A DNA stretch of 47,866 bases, taken from positions 1 to 47,866 of IMG/VR virus record IMGVR_UViG_3300009514_000642; one strand, 5' to 3'. The position numbers were made by a program, and so were the translations under genes. The notes beneath the pieces are model-generated. The model did no database searches and was not told the DNA's origin. It saw only the letters and a list, made by a program, of their open reading frames with translations. Positions within the stretch are counted from its first letter, which is position 1, and the number at the start of each line of letters is the position of its first letter. This DNA is from a virus. Shown here piece by piece: positions 18,404 through 25,604 of the stretch.

Positions 18404-19445
18404 GCGTCAAACAGCAGAAGCATTGGATGATGGCGAATATGATGAGAAAGAATTACACAAAATATTTATGCGATCACTCAAAAAAGAATTCAAGGATACT
18501 CAGTTCTCTACAGGAGATAAGTTGAAACTTCCAAGTGGTAATTCAACTGGTTCATTAAGTTTAGATATAAATCTTCAAATTCCAATTTATGAGGGGTCTA
18601 TTGTTGAAATTTATAGTAGTGAAGGTGCTGGTAAAACCACTTTAGTTCTTTCGATTATGGCGGAAGGAGCTAAGCGAGGTAAGAAGCTTTTATTCTTAGA
18701 CCAAGAACAAACACTACAGGCAACTTTAGTGGACTCATTTCCCACTTTACGTGATCCTGGTGTTTTAGAAGTTATGACAACACCCACAGGGGAAGAGGCG
18801 CTACGTATTGCAGAGCTATGGGCATTACAATATCCTGGGTCCATTATTGCTATAGATTCTGTAGATGCTCTAATACCTGATATGACAGCTACAAAAGAAA
18901 TTGGTGAGACCAATGTTGGAACATTGCCAAAACTAATGAGCGCTGGTTGTCGTAAATTAACAGCAGCAGTTGGTAAATCAGATAGTACGATTATTTTTAT
19001 TAATCAAATACGCACCAAGATTGGTACATATGGTGATCCTAATACTACGTCTGGTGGTCGAGCCTTACCGTTTTATGCTAGTCAACGCATACAGCTTAAA
19101 GATATTGCCGCTAAGACACGTATAATGGACGTAGACGGTAATCAAATCGGCCACATAGTACGTTATAAGATCATAAAAAACAAAGTTGCACCTCCATTTA
19201 TAGAAGGCGAATTTCCTTTGATATACGGCAAGGGTATCGATCAAGCTCAAGAATTGACTAATCTAGCTGTTGATTTAGGAATTTTTATCAAAGAAGGTAC
19301 AAAAATCTTATTACCTAATGAAAAGGGTGAGATTAAAAAGCGATCACCAAAAACTGTGACAGATATGTTAAAAGCAGATCCTAAATTTTTTCAGTCCACG
19401 TTAGACGAACTAAAAGCCTTATATCCTGAGACTTTTCATGAGTAA
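18396..19445 (+). CDS. recA: RecA-type recombinase
   Basis: RecA-family strand-exchange ATPase, which forms filaments on single-stranded DNA during repair and replication restart. Walker A is SSEGAGKTT at residues 74-82, Walker B is IIAID at 150-154, and the L2 region carries NQIRTKIG followed by TTSGGRALPFYASQR at about 203-231, closely matching bacterial RecA rather than T4 UvsX. Length is 349, as usual for RecA. The C-terminus continues with the helical, lysine-rich region typical of RecA. The gene overlaps its upstream neighbour by 8 bases and the nuclease gene downstream by 8 bases, forming a tight recombination unit. Confidence 0.92.
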   Translation: MARRQTAEALDDGEYDEKELHKIFMRSLKKEFKDTQFSTGDKLKLPSGNSTGSLSLDINLQIPIYEGSIVEIYSSEGAGKTTLVLSIMAEGAKRGKKLLFLDQEQTLQATLVDSFPTLRDPGVLEVMTTPTGEEALRIAELWALQYPGSIIAIDSVDALIPDMTATKEIGETNVGTLPKLMSAGCRKLTAAVGKSDSTIIFINQIRTKIGTYGDPNTTSGGRALPFYASQRIQLKDIAAKTRIMDVDGNQIGHIVRYKIIKNKVAPPFIEGEFPLIYGKGIDQAQELTNLAVDLGIFIKEGTKILLPNEKGEIKKRSPKTVTDMLKADPKFFQSTLDELKALYPETFHE

Positions 19446-19782
19446 AGGAGCTAAAGAATTATTAGAAATTGTGCAAAAAATTTTTCCCAACCAAAGGATT
19501 GAGTTAGAATATAATATTGCAGCAAGGGGTGCCCTATTTTTAGATTTATATTTACCACGCCTAAAGCTTGCCTTCGAATTTGACGGCGATCAACATGGCA
19601 GATTTGTAGAGCATTTTCATAAAGATAGACAGGGATTTATAAATGCACGCAAACGTGATTTTGAAAAAGAAAGACTATGCGAGGAACAAGGAATTACTTT
19701 AATAAGGATAAAATACGGAGAAGAGATGACGCTGATCACCGTTAGTAAGAAAATTGATGAAGCATTGCGGAGATCTGAATAA
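19438..19782 (+). CDS. Vsr-like PD-(D/E)XK nuclease
   Basis: The small 114-residue protein has F-E-F-D-G-D-Q-H-G at about residues 46-54, then K/R-rich and D-F-E-K-E-R-L-C-E-E-Q-G-I-T-L-I-R-I further on. This is the layout of Vsr/DUF559-type endonucleases: an acidic metal site, then a helix, then the buried strand of a restriction-like fold. Substrate is unknown. Location between a RecA and a replicative helicase gene, overlapping both, points to processing of branched or recombination DNA (a resolvase-like role) rather than mismatch repair. No DNA-binding accessory domain is present. Family placement is fairly firm; the role is inferred. Confidence 0.7.
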   Translation: MSKGAKELLEIVQKIFPNQRIELEYNIAARGALFLDLYLPRLKLAFEFDGDQHGRFVEHFHKDRQGFINARKRDFEKERLCEEQGITLIRIKYGEEMTLITVSKKIDEALRRSE

Positions 19783-21245
19783 TGTCAAATATTGCCGCCG
19801 AATTTGGCTTATTGGCAGGAATTTGTCGTCATCCAGATGTATATTTTACCATTCAACAACATATTTCTGTAGATGATTTTACAGAAAAAACTCACCAAAC
19901 CTTTTTCATTGTTTTGCAACGTTTATTGCTAAATGCCCATGACCAATTATTAGTTACGCAAGCTGGATTATTGGCCGAGGCTACTGCGCTTGGTATTAAA
20001 GATTTTTATGAGAAGTGTCGCGATGGAGAATTGATTGAAGCTTGTTTGGAGCATCAGTCTACTAAAGCCGATGTGATGATTGCGTTTGAACACGTTAAGC
20101 GTGAAACGGTTAAGACAAAATATGTTGAATATTTTAGAAAACAAGCTAAGTATATGAAAGACACGCCTGATCGCACTGATGAAATTATTAATCAGGTTGA
20201 TAAAGGATTAATTGATCTTTCAAATCGTCTTCAGGGTGTAGTTGATGACGAGATTATTCACTTACCTTCTCGGGCTAAAGACATTATTCTTGATCTTGGC
20301 GAACATCCAGGTGAGCTGGGTGTTAATATTGGTTTTCCAATTTGGCAGCGAGCTATTGGTGGTTTACGTAATGGTAGCGTAACATTTGTAGCAGCAACCG
20401 CCAAGGCTGGCAAAAGCCAACTTGGTGTTAGAGCCGCATTAGAGCTTTCAAAATATATTCCTGTTTTATATTGTGATAGCGAGCTAAATGAAATGTCTCA
20501 AAGTGTACGAGCCTATGGTATGCTTAGCGAAATCAATTATGAAATTTTAGAAACAGGTTTTTGGAACTCAGACTATAATGACATTTTATCGGAAGGCTAT
20601 AATACAACATTTGCAACACAATGTAAATTAGCACACACAATCCTAAAAGATGAAACAATATGGAATGAATTCAAGAATCGCAAATTATTTTATAAACAAA
20701 TGACAGGTATGACCGCTCGTGAAATGATACCTTATTTACGTAGATGGGTAACGCAACAAGCAGGATTAGATAGACAAACTCGTGTACCTCAGTGTATGAT
20801 TGTATGGGACTATATTAAATTAGCACGAGTAGATGAAGTGCGCACATTAGGGGTGGGCGCACATGATGTAATCGGCGATGCCTGCATGGCATTACATGAT
20901 TTTGCAGAGGAATTCAACTTACCCATTCTGGCTTTTGGTCAAACTAATCGTGAGATTAATATTGACATTAATATGATTGCTGGCGCTAAGAAGATTGTTG
21001 AACTAGTTGATTCAGTAAGTCTATTGCGTAAAAAGGATGTAGATGATCTTATGATTGACCCTACTGGTACTCATGAAATACATAATCTTGTTACAAGGCA
21101 CGGCAAAGGTATTAGTACATATATTAATATTACTGCTGATTTAGGTATTGGTAAATTTGCTGAGCTAGGCATAGCCAATCCACAAACAGCTAAGCAAAAG
21201 AATAAGAAAGATGATGACACAGATATTGACAAAAAACAAGATTGA
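19782..21245 (+). CDS. dnaB: DnaB-type replicative helicase
   Basis: The 487-residue protein has a helical N-terminal domain (about 1-100) resembling the primase-interacting domain of DnaB, a linker, and a RecA-like motor. Walker A is ATAKAGKS at residues 205-212, the acidic motif E at about 234 lies in YCDSELNEMSQ, and Walker B is IVWDY ending at D343. QTNRE near 390 fits the sensor region. It would unwind the replication fork with the adjacent primase, whose reading frame overlaps by 35 bases. The C-terminus is a lysine/aspartate-rich tail. The start TAATG shares a base with the nuclease stop. Confidence 0.88.
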   Translation: MSNIAAEFGLLAGICRHPDVYFTIQQHISVDDFTEKTHQTFFIVLQRLLLNAHDQLLVTQAGLLAEATALGIKDFYEKCRDGELIEACLEHQSTKADVMIAFEHVKRETVKTKYVEYFRKQAKYMKDTPDRTDEIINQVDKGLIDLSNRLQGVVDDEIIHLPSRAKDIILDLGEHPGELGVNIGFPIWQRAIGGLRNGSVTFVAATAKAGKSQLGVRAALELSKYIPVLYCDSELNEMSQSVRAYGMLSEINYEILETGFWNSDYNDILSEGYNTTFATQCKLAHTILKDETIWNEFKNRKLFYKQMTGMTAREMIPYLRRWVTQQAGLDRQTRVPQCMIVWDYIKLARVDEVRTLGVGAHDVIGDACMALHDFAEEFNLPILAFGQTNREINIDINMIAGAKKIVELVDSVSLLRKKDVDDLMIDPTGTHEIHNLVTRHGKGISTYINITADLGIGKFAELGIANPQTAKQKNKKDDDTDIDKKQD

Positions 21246-22296
21246 AGGGATTCGTAAATTAGCGCATAAAAACATGCGTTTGATTATGAAAAAGCTTAAT
21301 TTCCAAGGTGAGGATTTGGGTAGCCGTCTTGTAGGCTGTTGCCCAATCTCTCACACGGATGGCATGACACCCAACGATAATCGTAATGCATTTAGTTGGG
21401 ATTTTGATCGACAAATGTGGCAATGTTTTAGTAATCAATGTCATCAAACATATGGTTCTGATATTTTTGCACTCATTCGTAGCGTTCAAAAATGCTCTTT
21501 TCAAGAAGCGATTTTATGGATTCTAGGTGTAATTAATCAAGATATTAACGAGGTAAAGGAGCTAGATAGCACCGAAACCAAACATATGGAACAGGTCATC
21601 CGCAAGCGGTCCCAGCTTGTCAAACATAAGCGTATGGAAAAAGAACTTATGTGCCACCTACAACCAAGTACATATTTCCTTGATCGTGGTTTCTCTAGTG
21701 AGGTCATTAAGGAGTTTGGTTGTGGTGGTGAATGGCACAAAGCTAGAACCTATGGCGATGGTAGAGTTATTATACCGGTTTATGATCCGATAGATGGCTA
21801 CCTTATCGCCTTTACCTGTCGCTTGTTGGATGACAGCCTTATAAGTCAAACACACCCCAAGTGGTGTCATACCCTAAATTTTGCAGCACTGCGTAAAAAG
21901 TCTTCAGAACGAACAGATGAAGAACGTTTTTATGCTTCTTCTGTATTGTTTAATTTACATCGTGCTAAAAAGTATATGGGTGAATCCAAAACAATTATTC
22001 TAGTAGAAGGTCCAGGAGATGTTATGCGTATGTGGGAGGCTGGGATTAAAAATGTAGTTGCAGTATTGGGTACTGGATTTGGTCAACATCATCGTACACT
22101 TTTACATAAAGTAGGGTGTCGTAGAATAGTTAGTGTTTTAGACGAAGATCATGCGGGACAAAGAGGAACTCGCCTAGTGGAAAAAATATGTAAAAACTAT
22201 TTTGATTTTCATTGTGTTACTTTATTAGCAGGTAAAGACCCTGGTGATTACGATATAGCGCAATTACGTTTGACTTTTAAGGAATACTTAAGATGA
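21211..22296 (+). CDS. dnaG: DnaG-type DNA primase with zinc finger and Toprim domain
   Basis: The 361-residue protein is shorter than bacterial DnaG. An N-terminal zinc-binding module has C43, C44, H48, C72 and C77/H78. The Toprim catalytic centre shows LVEGPGD with Glu266, then VLDEDHAGQRG (D311, D313) and GKDPGD. The C-terminal helicase-binding domain of bacterial primase is absent, as often in phages. Start: ATG at 21211 and the next codon is also ATG, with only weak purines upstream, so initiation may depend on the helicase gene that it overlaps by 35 bases. It would synthesise primers for the DnaE-type polymerase encoded downstream. Confidence 0.85.
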   Translation: MMTQILTKNKIEGIRKLAHKNMRLIMKKLNFQGEDLGSRLVGCCPISHTDGMTPNDNRNAFSWDFDRQMWQCFSNQCHQTYGSDIFALIRSVQKCSFQEAILWILGVINQDINEVKELDSTETKHMEQVIRKRSQLVKHKRMEKELMCHLQPSTYFLDRGFSSEVIKEFGCGGEWHKARTYGDGRVIIPVYDPIDGYLIAFTCRLLDDSLISQTHPKWCHTLNFAALRKKSSERTDEERFYASSVLFNLHRAKKYMGESKTIILVEGPGDVMRMWEAGIKNVVAVLGTGFGQHHRTLLHKVGCRRIVSVLDEDHAGQRGTRLVEKICKNYFDFHCVTLLAGKDPGDYDIAQLRLTFKEYLR

Positions 22297-22802
22297 AGAT
22301 TTATCTTTCAAGTCCGTACGAGCACAATAGAGCAGACGTCTCATGGAAAACCAAAGCTCTTGACTGGTTATTGAACGTAGATAAACGTATAGAAATTATT
22401 GATCCATGTCCCGATAGCTGTGATGAAACTAATTTCATCAATAAGATAAAAGAAGAGAAGGATTGGCTAGGCTTCTATTCTTTTTGTGCCAATATTGTTG
22501 AAGGCGACTTAGCAATGTTGAATAGCTGTGATGGTATGATTGCATATCTACCATATGGCGCGGTTACATTTGGTACTACTCATGAAATAATTCATGCTTT
22601 ACAGAACCAAATTCCCATAGTGTTAGTAATGCCCGAAGGTATTGACAAGGTACCGCATTGGTTATGGGGAATTTTAGGTCCGAATCGTATTTTTGATAAT
22701 CTAAAATTAGCAGCACGAACATTGGTTGATAGAATTCAAGTAGTGAGAGGAGAAAAACTCAATGACTCGGTTTATTACCCTGGCAGGGAAGAAGCATTGT
22801 GA
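22293..22802 (+). CDS. Nucleoside 2-deoxyribosyltransferase-like protein
   Basis: The 169-residue product begins KIYLSSPYE, the first strand typical of the deoxyribosyltransferase fold. It has the later signature CDGMIAYLPYG then GTTHEI, where Glu98 would be the catalytic nucleophile in this family. Known members exchange nucleobases or hydrolyse nucleosides and nucleotides, and phages use them in nucleotide recycling. It lies directly before a dNMP kinase gene, consistent with that role. The last 41 bases overlap a relic of the kinase start in another frame, so its C-terminus (after about residue 155) may have been changed by the event that created the relic. Related folds such as cytokinin-LOG-like proteins are an alternative. 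Confidence 0.7.
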   Translation: MKIYLSSPYEHNRADVSWKTKALDWLLNVDKRIEIIDPCPDSCDETNFINKIKEEKDWLGFYSFCANIVEGDLAMLNSCDGMIAYLPYGAVTFGTTHEIIHALQNQIPIVLVMPEGIDKVPHWLWGILGPNRIFDNLKLAARTLVDRIQVVRGEKLNDSVYYPGREEAL

Positions 22803-22806
22803 TTAA
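22762..22806 (+). pseudogene. Ghost of a dNMP kinase start (15 codons)
   Basis: ATG at 22762 opens a frame reading MTRFITLAGKKHCD then stop, with AGGAG about 10 bases upstream. The first 11 residues are identical to those of the intact kinase starting at 22862, yet 7 of the 11 codons differ, all synonymously, with the upstream copy using GC-richer codons (CGG, ACC, CTG, GGG, AAG). It overlaps the end of the deoxyribosyltransferase-like gene in a different frame. It looks like the 5' end of a diverged kinase allele left at a recombination junction. Confidence 0.75.
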
Positions 22807-22861
22807 TATAAGTCAACAATATATTTAGATCGAAAAAAGAAATTTGTTGAGGAAAATATTT

Positions 22862-23578
22862 ATGACTAGATTTATTACATTAGCTGGCAAAAAACAGTCG
22901 GGTAAAGATACCAGCGCCATATTCATTCGCCAACTTCTTATTAGCGATAGTTTTCAATATCATATAGATGATAAAGGTGAAATACAAATCATCAATTCTG
23001 TAGGTCATGGTCCTTTAGACCCATTGGGGGATACAAGAATACATATTGTCCATTTTGCCGATGCATTGAAACAAGCTTGTCATACCATCTTTGGTATTCC
23101 TTTAAAAGACATGGCGACCGAAGAAGGTAAACAGAAGTTAACTCATATTTTATGGCCTAATAATGATGGTTTTAATTGTGGATGGTTTCCACACCCTGGT
23201 ATTGAATATGTTTCGTCTACTCAACAGCCACCATATATGACCGTACGTGAAGTTTTACAGTTTGTTGGTACTGACTTGTTTCGTGAACAAATGTATGCCA
23301 ATGTCTGGGTTGAATCGATTTTCCGTTATCCATGGGAAGACCGTGACATTGTTATCATTGCAGATGCACGCTTTCCTAATGAAGTAGAATTTGCGTGCCA
23401 ACATGGTCTTCTTATTAAGATTGAACGTGACACTAATCTTAAGAGCGATAGTCATAAATCCGAAACTGCATTGGATGATTATAAAGGTTATGATCACATA
23501 GTGCAAAATAATAGTAGTCTAGATGATCTACGAGATGCGTTATATACAATACTTCAAATTCATGGTTTAATAGTATGA
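22862..23578 (+). CDS. Deoxynucleoside monophosphate kinase, T4 gp1-like
   Basis: The 238-residue P-loop kinase phosphorylates dNMPs to dNDPs for phage DNA synthesis. The P-loop is AGKKQSGKDTS at residues 8-18, followed by HFADALKQA and the LQFVGTDLFRE region, then IIADARFPNEVEFA, which resembles T4 gp1. The ATG at 22862 was preferred over a TTG six codons upstream because it follows GAGG by nine bases and matches the start of the upstream ghost copy. A 59-base gap precedes it, unusual in this operon. The last bases overlap the nuclease gene. Downstream residues near SHKSETALDDY are polar as in family members. Confidence 0.85.
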   Translation: MTRFITLAGKKQSGKDTSAIFIRQLLISDSFQYHIDDKGEIQIINSVGHGPLDPLGDTRIHIVHFADALKQACHTIFGIPLKDMATEEGKQKLTHILWPNNDGFNCGWFPHPGIEYVSSTQQPPYMTVREVLQFVGTDLFREQMYANVWVESIFRYPWEDRDIVIIADARFPNEVEFACQHGLLIKIERDTNLKSDSHKSETALDDYKGYDHIVQNNSSLDDLRDALYTILQIHGLIV

Positions 23579-24537
23579 AAATTCCTTACGTCTCACCATC
23601 ACGTTTGAAAAAGATTCTTGATTGCGACTTCAAATATTATCTTTCATATGAATGGGGGTGGTCGGACGAGTTATTTACATATGCATGGTGTAGTGCATTT
23701 GGTAGTTCTGTGCATAATACTTTAGAAGCTTATGCTAATGCTAAAGGTGAGTTAGATTATGTACAAGAATACGCCAAACAAACAGCAGAATTAAAACCAT
23801 TTGTTGATGATATGAATAAGGCACCCTCTAAAGCTCGTGCTGCATTTTTTATTGACAAACTTTGTGAAAACTGTAAACACTTTGATAGTTCAATCTCATA
23901 TTGTAAATTAATGGATCAGCCTATTAATGATTTTGATGGCTGTCCTGCCAATCTATATACTCAAGGTTTAACCATGATTGAGACTGCTATTGATCGTTAT
24001 GGTGACTATTTTGATACTGGCATTAAGAGTCTTGATAATCCAGATGGTAAAGTAATTGGCGTTGAGGCACCAGCAGATATTATTTGGGGTGTTGATAAAG
24101 ATGGTGAAGATATTAAAATGCATGGCTTCATTGACCTTGTTTTAGAGTATGATAAAGACACCCTTCTAGTTGTAGATTACAAAACCGGATACTCTATACC
24201 AACACATGAGGCGTTTATAAAAGATTTACAACCAAGAATGTACTCATATGCTGCAAAACAGCTATATCCAAATTATAAGTATTATTGGGTGCAGTTTGAT
24301 TATTTTCGTGGTATTCCAATTGAACATGTATTTACGGCTGATGATGATGAAATTACGCGTAAAGAAGTTATTAAATATTACCACTATATTAAAGGAGCGC
24401 GCGAAATAAAACGACGAGCATATGATCATAAATGTAAATATTTATGTAATCGCCCATTTTGTGATAAAAAATGGGAAGAATTTAAATTGGGTGTCGATGG
24501 TTCTAATCCTGATTATAAACCAGAGGATCATAGATGA
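23575..24537 (+). CDS. Cas4/RecB-like PD-(D/E)XK exonuclease with Fe-S cluster
   Basis: The 320-residue nuclease has H47 (SVHNTLE), D187 and the active site LVVDYKTG with D201 and K203, then QPRMYSYA, all standard RecB/Cas4 family motifs. C17 together with C287, C291 and C296 gives the four cysteines expected for a 4Fe-4S cluster clamping both ends. A second set, C97, C100, C110 and C123, lies in an insertion and could bind zinc. Such phage enzymes resect DNA ends during recombination-dependent replication or degrade host DNA. Overlaps the kinase stop by four bases and the SprT-like gene by four, so coexpression is expected. Confidence 0.8.
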   Translation: MKIPYVSPSRLKKILDCDFKYYLSYEWGWSDELFTYAWCSAFGSSVHNTLEAYANAKGELDYVQEYAKQTAELKPFVDDMNKAPSKARAAFFIDKLCENCKHFDSSISYCKLMDQPINDFDGCPANLYTQGLTMIETAIDRYGDYFDTGIKSLDNPDGKVIGVEAPADIIWGVDKDGEDIKMHGFIDLVLEYDKDTLLVVDYKTGYSIPTHEAFIKDLQPRMYSYAAKQLYPNYKYYWVQFDYFRGIPIEHVFTADDDEITRKEVIKYYHYIKGAREIKRRAYDHKCKYLCNRPFCDKKWEEFKLGVDGSNPDYKPEDHR

Positions 24538-24944
24538 ATAATTTAAGATTATGGAATGAAGAAGAGGAGGATGCTCGTTGTAAATATCTTCATGGACAGC
24601 CTAAAAAAATGACAGTAGAACAAAAATTTAGATTAATTTTACGTTTATTACGTCGAGACTTTCCACCAGATCTTCCTGTCAAAGTCAGACGAGTTAATAA
24701 GGTGATTATGGGTAGTGACGAGCCTCATGGCATATGCTGGCTATCTAATGCAAACAAGCCTTTGTCGCAACGTTATTATTCAATTCGTATTAATAAGGGA
24801 GATTCATGGACACAGCAATTTGATACCCTTCTCCATGAATGGGCTCATTGTTTAACTTGGCATCTTATTAATAAAGAAACCCATCATGGCGACTCATTTC
24901 ATAGAAAGTATGGCGTCTTATATCGTCATTACATAGAGGATTAA
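24534..24944 (+). CDS. SprT-like zinc metalloprotease
   Basis: The 136-residue protein carries the zinc protease motif HEWAH at residues 101-105, preceded by LL and followed by a third putative ligand in HHGDSF at about 117-122. This is the SprT/Spartan layout. Cellular relatives digest proteins crosslinked to DNA; a phage version may clear replication roadblocks or host proteins, but the substrate is unknown. The family's C-terminal zinc ribbon is missing here. However, the very next gene encodes a separate zinc-ribbon protein two bases downstream, which may supply it in trans. The first residues are acidic (NEEEEDARC). Confidence 0.75.
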   Translation: MNNLRLWNEEEEDARCKYLHGQPKKMTVEQKFRLILRLLRRDFPPDLPVKVRRVNKVIMGSDEPHGICWLSNANKPLSQRYYSIRINKGDSWTQQFDTLLHEWAHCLTWHLINKETHHGDSFHRKYGVLYRHYIED

Positions 24945-24946
24945 TT

Positions 24947-25342
24947 GTGTTATACGAATTTGGTTGTAGAAATTGTCAGCATATACAAGAAGTAGTTTTT
25001 TCTGTTAAAGACTATGATAAAAAAGTATCTAAAAAAGGCAAACTAAAACGTGCTAAGTGTGAACAGTGTGGTAAACTTACATTGTATCGACATATTAGTG
25101 TTTCAAATGCGCCAAGTATACTTGGTGGCCCTGGTGGCTATATTAGTATGGAGCGTTGGCAAAGAGAACATCCAGAATATGCTAAACGTAATGAAGAACA
25201 ACTAGAACAAAAATTAGCAGATAGACGACGCAAGCGTGTAATGGATAGGATCAATAAACAGACAGGTGGTGATAAACGCGATCAACGAGATAATGACTAC
25301 GGTAAGGGACAACAAGAAGAGAGGTTAAGGCTAGATGACTGA
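24947..25342 (+). CDS. FmdB-type zinc-ribbon protein
   Basis: The start is GTG two bases after the SprT-like stop, with GAGGA nearby. Residues 1-10 read MLYEFGCRNC and a second pair is CEQC at 38-41, giving the Cys4 ribbon of FmdB-family putative regulatory proteins. A GGPGGY segment follows at about residue 59, then a long Arg/Lys/Glu-rich helix (about 70-125). The tail is highly charged, as in phage members. Function is unproven; DNA or RNA binding is plausible. It may act with the neighbouring protease. Confidence 0.65.
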   Translation: MLYEFGCRNCQHIQEVVFSVKDYDKKVSKKGKLKRAKCEQCGKLTLYRHISVSNAPSILGGPGGYISMERWQREHPEYAKRNEEQLEQKLADRRRKRVMDRINKQTGGDKRDQRDNDYGKGQQEERLRLDD

Positions 25343-25604
25343 TTTAATTCCATATTTGATTGATCTTCCAGATAAGGAAAATGACAATATTTTATGGTCT
25401 GTTTTGGGTAATCCTGAAACCAATCAACTATATATTAAAGTATATAATTCCGAAACTGATAAAAAGTTTGAAGACATAATTGATGCACCGGTTTTATATC
25501 CATCGATGTATGATCGTAGATTTGGAATTGATGCTTGTGATTTGAATGCCGCCCTTCGGCATTCTGAAATTATGTGGTTAAAATATAAGGATCAATTAGT
25601 ATAA
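25335..25604 (+). CDS. Unknown 89-aa protein before the polymerase gene
   Basis: The 89-residue acidic protein has strands in the first half and a C-terminal helix. It shows no cysteine cluster, membrane segment or known motif. It overlaps the zinc-ribbon gene by 8 bases and shares a base with the polymerase start (TAATG), so its product is made in step with the polymerase. It may be a polymerase accessory protein, but nothing in the sequence proves that. Confidence 0.6.
   Translation: MTDLIPYLIDLPDKENDNILWSVLGNPETNQLYIKVYNSETDKKFEDIIDAPVLYPSMYDRRFGIDACDLNAALRHSEIMWLKYKDQLV

Noticed and set aside
22803-22861. Possible promoter or riboswitch before the dNMP kinase
   Set aside because: Only AT-rich sequence and a Shine-Dalgarno site were found; no GGACGA or TTTAGTGTAT motif and no stable stem. 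It is better explained as debris of a recombination junction.
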